Of a stretch of DNA of 64,000 nt, positions 58,371 through 64,000 are shown in pieces. Made by a program: the position numbers and the translations under genes. Under the pieces are notes generated by a model. It made no database searches. It was given only the letters and a program-made list of their open reading frames with translations, and was not told the origin of the DNA. Numbering within the stretch: the stretch's first letter is position 1; every line of letters begins with the position of its first letter. Source of the DNA: Kordia sp050633145 (GTDB lineage: Bacteria > Bacteroidota > Bacteroidia > Flavobacteriales > Flavobacteriaceae); assembly GCF_050633145.1 (NCBI RefSeq), contig NZ_JBOEFY010000011.1, forward strand, positions 1 through 64,000, given 5' to 3'.

Positions 58371-60395
58371 TTACAATTTCGCAGCCAATCGACTTCCTTG
58401 GTCAATGGCGCGTTTTGCATCTAATTCGGCAGCAATGTCTGCTCCACCAATTACATGCACTATCATTCCTTTTGCTTGTAATGGATCTAGTAATTCTTTT
58501 AAAGGTGTTTGTCCTGCACAGATAACAATATTGTCAACTTCCAATACTTTGGCTTCTTCATTTTGCGTGTAATGCAATCCTGTATCGTCAATTTTTGTAT
58601 ACTGAACTTCGTTGATAAAGTTTACTTTCTTCTTTTTTAAGTTTGCTCTATGAATCCAACCTGTTGTTTTTCCTAAGTTTCCACCAAATTTTCCTTTGCT
58701 TCGTTTGAACATGAAAATTTCTCTTGGCGAACCGTGAAAATTCGGTTGCATGTCTTCAATTCCGCCTCTAGCTTCTAAGGTTTTATCAATTCCCCATTCT
58801 TCCAACCAAGCATCAATATTCTGCGATGTTGATTCTCCTTCATGTGATAAGTATTCAGAAACATCAAAACCTATTCCTCCTGCTCCAATAACTGCTACAC
58901 GTTTTCCAACAGGTTTTTTATGCTTTAAAACATCTAAATAACTGAGTACTTTTTCGTTTTCAATTCCTTCAATTTTTGGAATTCTCGGTTTGATTCCTGT
59001 TGACAGAATGATTTCTTCAAAGTTTCCTTGAGAGAGTTCATCTGCAGTAACACGTTTGTTTAGTTGCAATTCTACATTGTGCAATTCAATTTGTTTATTG
59101 AAATAGCGAACAGTCTCATAGAATTCTTCTTTTCCAGGAATTTGCTTTGCAATATTAAATTGTCCACCAACTTCTGCATGATCGTCAAACAGCGTTACTT
59201 CATGTCCGCGTTGTGCTGCAATCGTTGCTGCTGCCAATCCTGCTGGTCCAGCTCCAATAACGGCAATTTTCTTTTTAATACTTGCTGGTTTGTAATCGAA
59301 TTCTGTTTCATGGCAAGCTCTTGGATTTACCAAACAGCTTGCTATTTTTTTTCTGAATATATGATCTAAACACGCTTGATTGCAGGCAATACACGTATTG
59401 ATTTCTTCGTCTTTTTCTTCGGCAGCTTTGTTTACCCATTCGGCATCAGCCAAAAATGGTCGTGCCATCGAAATCATATCTGCATGTCCGTCTGCTAGTA
59501 TTTTTTCAGCAACACTTGGCATGTTAATTCTGTTTGAAGTGATAAGTGGTACACTCACTTCTTTTTTCATACGTTCTGTAATCCACGTAAATGCTGCTCG
59601 CGGTACAGAAGTTGCAATGGTTGGAATTCTAGATTCATGCCAACCAATTCCTGTATTGATAATGGTTGCACCAGCTTTTTCAATGGCTTTTCCAAGTTGT
59701 ACTACTTCTTCCCAACTGCTTCCTTTGTCTACCAAATCGAGCATAGACAAACGATATATGATGATAAATTCTTCTCCGACAGCTTCACGAACGGCTTTTA
59801 CAGTTTGTACAGCAAATTTCATACGGTTGGCATAATTTCCTCCCCATTCATCAGAACGTTTGTTTGTTCTTTCTGCTGTAAACTGATTGATTAAGTATCC
59901 TTCTGAACCCATAATTTCCACACCATCATACCCAGCTATTTGAGCTAATTCTGCAGATTTCGCAAAACTTTTGACAGTTTTTTTGACACCATTACCACTT
60001 AATTTTTTAGGTTTAAAAGGTGTTATTGGTGATTGAATTGCCGAAGGCGCTACATTTAAAGGATGGTATCCGTAACGACCTGCATGTAGAATTTGCATAC
60101 ATATTTTCCCACCATTTTTATGTACCGCTTCTGTAATTACTTTATGTTTTCTGGCATGTTTTTTTGTGCTCATTCGCGATGAAAAAGGTGTTAACCAACC
60201 GCGAACACTTGGTGCCATTCCACCTGTAACAATTAATCCAACACCACCTTTAGCGCGTTCTCCATAGAAAGCAGCCAAGCGTTCAAATCCATTTTTCTCT
60301 TCTTCCAAACCTGTGTGCATAGATCCCATTAACACTCGGTTTTTGAGTGTTGTAAATCCTAAATCCAAGGGTTCAAAAATATGCTTATACTTCAT
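58371..60395 (-). CDS. fadH: 2,4-dienoyl-CoA reductase (FadH-like, OYE-type)
   Basis: The 674-residue protein joins an OYE-type FMN barrel (about 1-335, PLDLGFTTLKNRVLMGSMH) to an NAD(P)/FAD-binding part. The cluster motif CIACNQACLDHIFRKKIASC has the C-x2-C-x3-C-x11-C spacing for the 4Fe-4S cluster. FAD binding shows as VIGAGPAGLAAATIAAQRG near residue 380, and a second GAGGIG motif comes later. Such enzymes reduce 2,4-dienoyl-CoA in unsaturated fatty acid degradation. The paralogue NADH oxidase cannot be excluded but the domain order favours FadH. Confidence 0.85.
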   Translation of the reverse strand: MKYKHIFEPLDLGFTTLKNRVLMGSMHTGLEEEKNGFERLAAFYGERAKGGVGLIVTGGMAPSVRGWLTPFSSRMSTKKHARKHKVITEAVHKNGGKICMQILHAGRYGYHPLNVAPSAIQSPITPFKPKKLSGNGVKKTVKSFAKSAELAQIAGYDGVEIMGSEGYLINQFTAERTNKRSDEWGGNYANRMKFAVQTVKAVREAVGEEFIIIYRLSMLDLVDKGSSWEEVVQLGKAIEKAGATIINTGIGWHESRIPTIATSVPRAAFTWITERMKKEVSVPLITSNRINMPSVAEKILADGHADMISMARPFLADAEWVNKAAEEKDEEINTCIACNQACLDHIFRKKIASCLVNPRACHETEFDYKPASIKKKIAVIGAGPAGLAAATIAAQRGHEVTLFDDHAEVGGQFNIAKQIPGKEEFYETVRYFNKQIELHNVELQLNKRVTADELSQGNFEEIILSTGIKPRIPKIEGIENEKVLSYLDVLKHKKPVGKRVAVIGAGGIGFDVSEYLSHEGESTSQNIDAWLEEWGIDKTLEARGGIEDMQPNFHGSPREIFMFKRSKGKFGGNLGKTTGWIHRANLKKKKVNFINEVQYTKIDDTGLHYTQNEEAKVLEVDNIVICAGQTPLKELLDPLQAKGMIVHVIGGADIAAELDAKRAIDQGSRLAAKL

Positions 60396-60557
60396 GTATG
60401 CTGATGATTTTGTGGTTGTATTAAATATAGTATAATTCTTTCAAAAAAGAATAATGTATTTTTATTATGCGTGCATAATATTATGCAATATAACTAATTT
60501 TTGAGAAGTAGCGAATATTATTCGTTGATTGCGTAAGATTTGAAGTTATTTGAAAAG

Positions 60558-60588
60558 AAAAAGCCTAAGTTTTTGCTTAGGCTTTTTT
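60558..60588 (-). terminator. Terminator after the GH17 gene
   Basis: AAAAAGCCTAAG and CTTAGGCTTTTTT form a strong stem around a 6-base loop. It lies just beyond the stop of the minus-strand gene at 60614. Confidence 0.9.
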
Positions 60589-60613
60589 AGTTTGATTTAA
60601 CTTATGGTGTAGT

Positions 60614-61552
60614 TTAACTACAAATGGTGAATTTTGTTGAACCATCTTTTTTTAATTTAGGAGAAACACCTGAACCATAAATTCCCCAGTGCGGTCCCCA
60701 AGCGCCTTCAGCTGTTTTCCATGGTTCATCAAACATTTCAAACCACATGGTAATAAAAGCTTTGTTATATGTATTTGTGCCGTTTATCCATGTACATGTT
60801 GTATTAAAATTGGCTACTGATGCTTTTATATTTGTATCCGCATTAGTATCTCCTGCAGTTGGCCAACCAATTTCTGCAATAACTACTTCCAATCCTTCCG
60901 CTATAGCTTGTGCCATTCCATTATTATAAGAATACTGCATGTTTGCAGTAATATCCTTAGGATTGAATTTATTATTCACTTTTTGTCCATACCATGGATA
61001 AATGGTTAGAAATGCATAGTCCTGCATCAACGGCAATAATGATGACCAATTAATATTAGGTGCTTTCTGAGGTATTGGACCAGATCCAGTCATACAAATA
61101 GTTAAAGGAACATTGCTAATTTTTGGATAATTGACTAATTGTGTTTTTGCGTAATTAAAAGCTGATTCTACTTCTGCAAGCGTATAGTTATTTGAGGCCA
61201 GATCAACTTCATTACCAATTACGATGACTTTTACCATATCTGGATATGCATTTGCTTGCGTAAGTGCTGTATCTATTTCGGTATGTGTGCTTGCACTATC
61301 TCCTTGAAAAATCCATGCGCCTAACGCGACACCTATACTGTATTTTTTACACAATTCTGGTAGATACTCTTGACATCCTTGTACCGTATACGTACGAATA
61401 AATGTCATGTTGAAGTCACTGATGATTTTCAAGTCTGCATCTACATCTGCTTTGGTGTAAGCTGACTTTTTTACGGTAGCGGCTTGATGATAGGGAGCGT
61501 AACATACGCCCATCATATCACTACCGCCGAATAATGAATTTGTGTTGCTCAT
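60614..61552 (-). CDS. GH17-like beta-1,3-glucanase without a signal peptide
   Basis: The 312-residue TIM-barrel protein has IGNEVD with the acid/base Glu near 115 and VIAEIGWPT with the nucleophile Glu near 227. MGVCYAPY at the start is the usual GH17 strand. It should hydrolyse or transglycosylate beta-1,3-glucans such as laminarin. The N-terminus (MSNTNSLFGGSDMMG) is not a signal peptide and no later one is visible, so it may be cytoplasmic, or its true start lies in an unread frame. It lies 262 bases from the large adhesin gene. Confidence 0.85.
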   Translation of the reverse strand: MSNTNSLFGGSDMMGVCYAPYHQAATVKKSAYTKADVDADLKIISDFNMTFIRTYTVQGCQEYLPELCKKYSIGVALGAWIFQGDSASTHTEIDTALTQANAYPDMVKVIVIGNEVDLASNNYTLAEVESAFNYAKTQLVNYPKISNVPLTICMTGSGPIPQKAPNINWSSLLPLMQDYAFLTIYPWYGQKVNNKFNPKDITANMQYSYNNGMAQAIAEGLEVVIAEIGWPTAGDTNADTNIKASVANFNTTCTWINGTNTYNKAFITMWFEMFDEPWKTAEGAWGPHWGIYGSGVSPKLKKDGSTKFTICS

Positions 61553-61650
61553 TTGTTGTTTTTTTCAAATTAAGCATAAATATTGGATTTTGCTGTGTTT
61601 GCTAATACGTATCTAAAAGTTAGTGTTTTAATTAGTTAAAGGTATTTTTT

Positions 61651-61682
61651 ATAAAAGCCATCCCAAAATGAGATGGCTTTTG
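61651..61682 (-). terminator. Terminator after the filamentous adhesin gene
   Basis: AAAAGCCATC and GATGGCTTTT form a 10-bp stem with a 9-base loop, in the gap before the GH17 gene. Confidence 0.85.
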
Positions 61683-61814
61683 TTGGTAATTAGCGGCCAA
61701 GATTATCTAATTACCCCTTTTAATCATTAATTGTATTCATCTTAATTTAGGTTCAATACTTCCTTTTAGTGGGTAACATTTATTTTTACAAAACACAGAC
61801 TTCGTCATGTTTTG

Positions 61815-64000
61815 TTATAGGTTTATAGGTAATTGTTCTTCTATTGGCCATGTACTTAAATTCAGAAAATTGGCAGGATAACTCAGTACATTTTGGAGCA
61901 AAAAAGGTAGCTCGGAAGTACCGCCAACATATTGCGTGATACCATCCATATTTACATCTTGATTATTGTAACCATTAACAAGGTATGTAGGGAAGTTTAA
62001 AAAGTTACCTGCGTCATTTAATACAAGAGATAAAATGTTTGGTGCATCTGCTGTTCCTCCAGAGTATTGTACAATACCATCATTGTCAGCATCACCTGCC
62101 CACATGCCTTGTATACCAGTTGGCATTCCAGAAGTAGTTTGCGCATTGCTACCAAAAGTGACTGTACTACCATTTGTAAAATCTACTGTTGTAGTTCCAC
62201 TGTTTAAAATTATGGTAGAAGCACTCATGATACTTAAGTGATTACGATGTTTGATTGCAATGTGATAGTTGCGCGTTTGTAATTGAAAAGATAATGGAGA
62301 TACGCCATCAATTCCAACAACATCACCATCTCGTTGTAATAACGCTGATTGAGAAGCCATGATACGAGAACTATTGAATTCATCTCTTAATTCTATCCAG
62401 ATCCAATCAACAATTGCATTTGGTCCTGTAGTATTGAATACAGCTGCATTGACAGTTAGAACATCTGCATAAGGAGAAGTTGTTGGAATGACTCCTGCAA
62501 CACGTAAATCATCACGCATAAGCGTTTCTTCTCCCTGATTTGGATTTAAACTTGCTCCTTGTAAATATACTTTTGGACTTATATTTAGTATCGAAGGCAT
62601 TTCAGAACTTAATACAACATCATTGCCATCTCCTTGATTATAATAAATATACCAAGTCTTTCCATTACCAGTAATAGAACTTCCATTAGGCAATCCATTA
62701 AAAGTTCCGATAACTGCATCTGTTCCATCATTATTGATCAATATAAGTGCTTCTGGATCCTCGCTAAAAGGACCCGAATTATCAATTAAATTCAGTGTGC
62801 CGCCATTTATATTTACGATACCATTGACCACCACTTGGTCATAATCACTTCCAGCAATAGTAAAATTATTCACTTCTATCTCCAAAGTGTTATTACTTGT
62901 TCCAATTGAAAGGTTTCCAGTCACAATTAGTTGACCAGGAGATTGTCCAGGAGCTAAAACTCCGTTAAGACTTGTATGTCCATTAAATTGAATCTGTGAA
63001 GTGATGCCTTCAGGTGTATTAACTGGACCTACATTAGAAATTAAATACAGGAAGCCTCCAGCTTGTAATTGTGCATTTGAAGAAGGCAAGTTGATTGCTG
63101 GAGAATCTACAACAACACTTGTTCCTTGCAACCAAACATTTCCTGTACCTGTTGTCCTAACTATTCCATCTAATTCGAGGCCTGTCCATCCTGTTCCAGT
63201 AATATTGATTGTACCAGCACCTCCTGTTTGGATAGTTGTACCAGCCAACATTGAAGCGCCTATATTTATATTATTTGCGTTGTTTCTACCAGTAGCATTT
63301 ATGATGATGTTTCCTGTATTACTTTGTATTGTTGAAGAAGTTTCTAAACGCAATCCTTTAAAATTAATATTCCCATTGTCTAAACCATTTCCTGTGATAT
63401 TAATGTTTCCTGTATCTGTAGTAATACTACTAGATTCGCTCATAAATAAACCATGATAAGGTGAACTTAATGAAGTAGTTGCATAGGCAGTTCCGTTAAC
63501 GGTAATGTTTCCTGCTCCAGTGGTTTGTAAGTTTCCGCTAAGCATAGTTAACTGAACAAAGCCATTTTGGATAACATCCGTCCCTGATGTTATGGAAATA
63601 TCTCCTCCATTAGATTGTAATGTAGCATTTCTAATATTCGTTACTGCTTTACTAGTTGTGGTAATTGATCCTGTAGTTGTAATATCGTGATAAAATAAAT
63701 CAAGACCACTAGAAGTTATATGTAGGTTTCCGCTTCCAAGATCAGTTGCGTTTACGCCAATAAAACGAACATTATCATATTGTCTGTTAATAATTAAATC
63801 TGCATCAAATCCAGAACCTATGGTTTCAACATCTACAAAAGTAGTTGCAAAACTGCCATTTTGAAATTCAAATTCACCATCGATAGTTAATGAATTCAAA
63901 GGATTATTAAACTCCACACGCGTTCCATTTAAGTAGAAAACTTGATGTTTTAAAGCGCTTGCCTCTTCCAAGATAATACGAGCTGCTTGAATTTTAAAGG
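61815..64000 (-). CDS. Filamentous adhesin-like secreted protein, 5' partial
   Basis: The frame runs through the window end with no stop (reading back from 63971 through FKIQAARII), so the start is outside. The visible 727 residues are repeated short strands such as TGAGNITVNGT and TGNGLDNGNINFKG, which resemble the beta-helix of filamentous haemagglutinin-type proteins. The C-terminus has two related repeats with acidic loops, DADNDGIVQYSGG and DVNMDGITQYVGG, each followed by a FLN segment; this tail is seen in other Bacteroidota surface proteins. I see no classical T9SS type A motif at the end (ending EEQLPINL). It is likely a large surface or secreted adhesin. Confidence 0.75.
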   Translation of the reverse strand, partial: FKIQAARIILEEASALKHQVFYLNGTRVEFNNPLNSLTIDGEFEFQNGSFATTFVDVETIGSGFDADLIINRQYDNVRFIGVNATDLGSGNLHITSSGLDLFYHDITTTGSITTTSKAVTNIRNATLQSNGGDISITSGTDVIQNGFVQLTMLSGNLQTTGAGNITVNGTAYATTSLSSPYHGLFMSESSSITTDTGNINITGNGLDNGNINFKGLRLETSSTIQSNTGNIIINATGRNNANNINIGASMLAGTTIQTGGAGTINITGTGWTGLELDGIVRTTGTGNVWLQGTSVVVDSPAINLPSSNAQLQAGGFLYLISNVGPVNTPEGITSQIQFNGHTSLNGVLAPGQSPGQLIVTGNLSIGTSNNTLEIEVNNFTIAGSDYDQVVVNGIVNINGGTLNLIDNSGPFSEDPEALILINNDGTDAVIGTFNGLPNGSSITGNGKTWYIYYNQGDGNDVVLSSEMPSILNISPKVYLQGASLNPNQGEETLMRDDLRVAGVIPTTSPYADVLTVNAAVFNTTGPNAIVDWIWIELRDEFNSSRIMASQSALLQRDGDVVGIDGVSPLSFQLQTRNYHIAIKHRNHLSIMSASTIILNSGTTTVDFTNGSTVTFGSNAQTTSGMPTGIQGMWAGDADNDGIVQYSGGTADAPNILSLVLNDAGNFLNFPTYLVNGYNNQDVNMDGITQYVGGTSELPFLLQNVLSYPANFLNLSTWPIEEQLPINL

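Overview
The window looks like a chromosomal segment of a marine-type flavobacterium (Bacteroidota, Flavobacteriaceae; gene style resembles Kordia, but the genus is an inference). The support is AT-rich DNA, weak Shine-Dalgarno signals, -7 elements close to TAnnTTTG, six proteins with type IX secretion (T9SS) C-terminal sorting tails, a DUF2723 protein, DUF4331 proteins and small GG-leader peptides. I saw no rRNA, tRNA, CRISPR array, prophage or insertion sequence.

Layout. 1-7.8 kb: a 5'-truncated membrane patatin, a T9SS cargo protein, three unrecognised genes, and an Asp-box lipoprotein behind a polytopic membrane protein. 8.0-10.8 kb: a 924-residue stalk protein with YadA-like head repeats and a T9SS tail. 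11-14.8 kb: a DUF2723 glycosyltransferase-like protein and a methyltransferase whose 3' end carries an NN assembly gap. 14.9-20.8 kb: an eight-gene minus-strand cluster headed by an ECF sigma factor, followed by a small anti-sigma-like protein, a Spy/CpxP-like protein, an unknown, two YHYH proteins (one with EF-hands), a MORN-repeat lipoprotein and SCO1. 20.8-27.6 kb: an RsmB-like rRNA methyltransferase, a secreted endonuclease I, and three tandem paralogues that keep its FN3, lamin-tail and T9SS parts but lack the nuclease. 27.7-36.5 kb: histidine degradation genes hutI and hutG, separated by a transglutaminase-like protein, a large LRR-Roc-COR protein and a GH99-like lipoprotein. 36.6-44.5 kb: a MarR-GNAT regulator, a TVP38-type membrane protein, a hybrid TPR histidine kinase, a VOC plus Asp/Asn-hydroxylase pair, and an SH3-MBL-fold protein behind a 12-bp inverted repeat. 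44.7-49.6 kb: EttA, a DUF4331 pair and a TPR lipoprotein. 49.7-54.7 kb: three small GG-leader (lanthipeptide-like) precursors, a lipoprotein, a methyltransferase plus AraC pair flanked by a ~130-bp duplication, and an ECF sigma/RskA pair. 54.8-64 kb: a CAL67264-type small membrane protein, a TraB/GumN protein, Ada with a PEP-mutase-like enzyme, a FadH-like dienoyl-CoA reductase, a GH17 enzyme and a 5'-truncated filamentous adhesin.

The strongest unexplained signal is between 49.7 and 51.5 kb. Three unlinked precursor genes, each with its own terminator, carry the same 17-bp palindrome (TTAYGG-N5-MCGTAA) 52-57 nt before the start codon, with a -7-like element ending 28-29 nt after the palindrome. 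No lanthipeptide synthetase or exporter is in the window, so this looks like a satellite precursor island controlled by one unknown regulator. The sigma/YHYH/SCO1 cluster is the second candidate for an uncharacterised system. Intergenic DNA also carries several families of short REP-like repeats.
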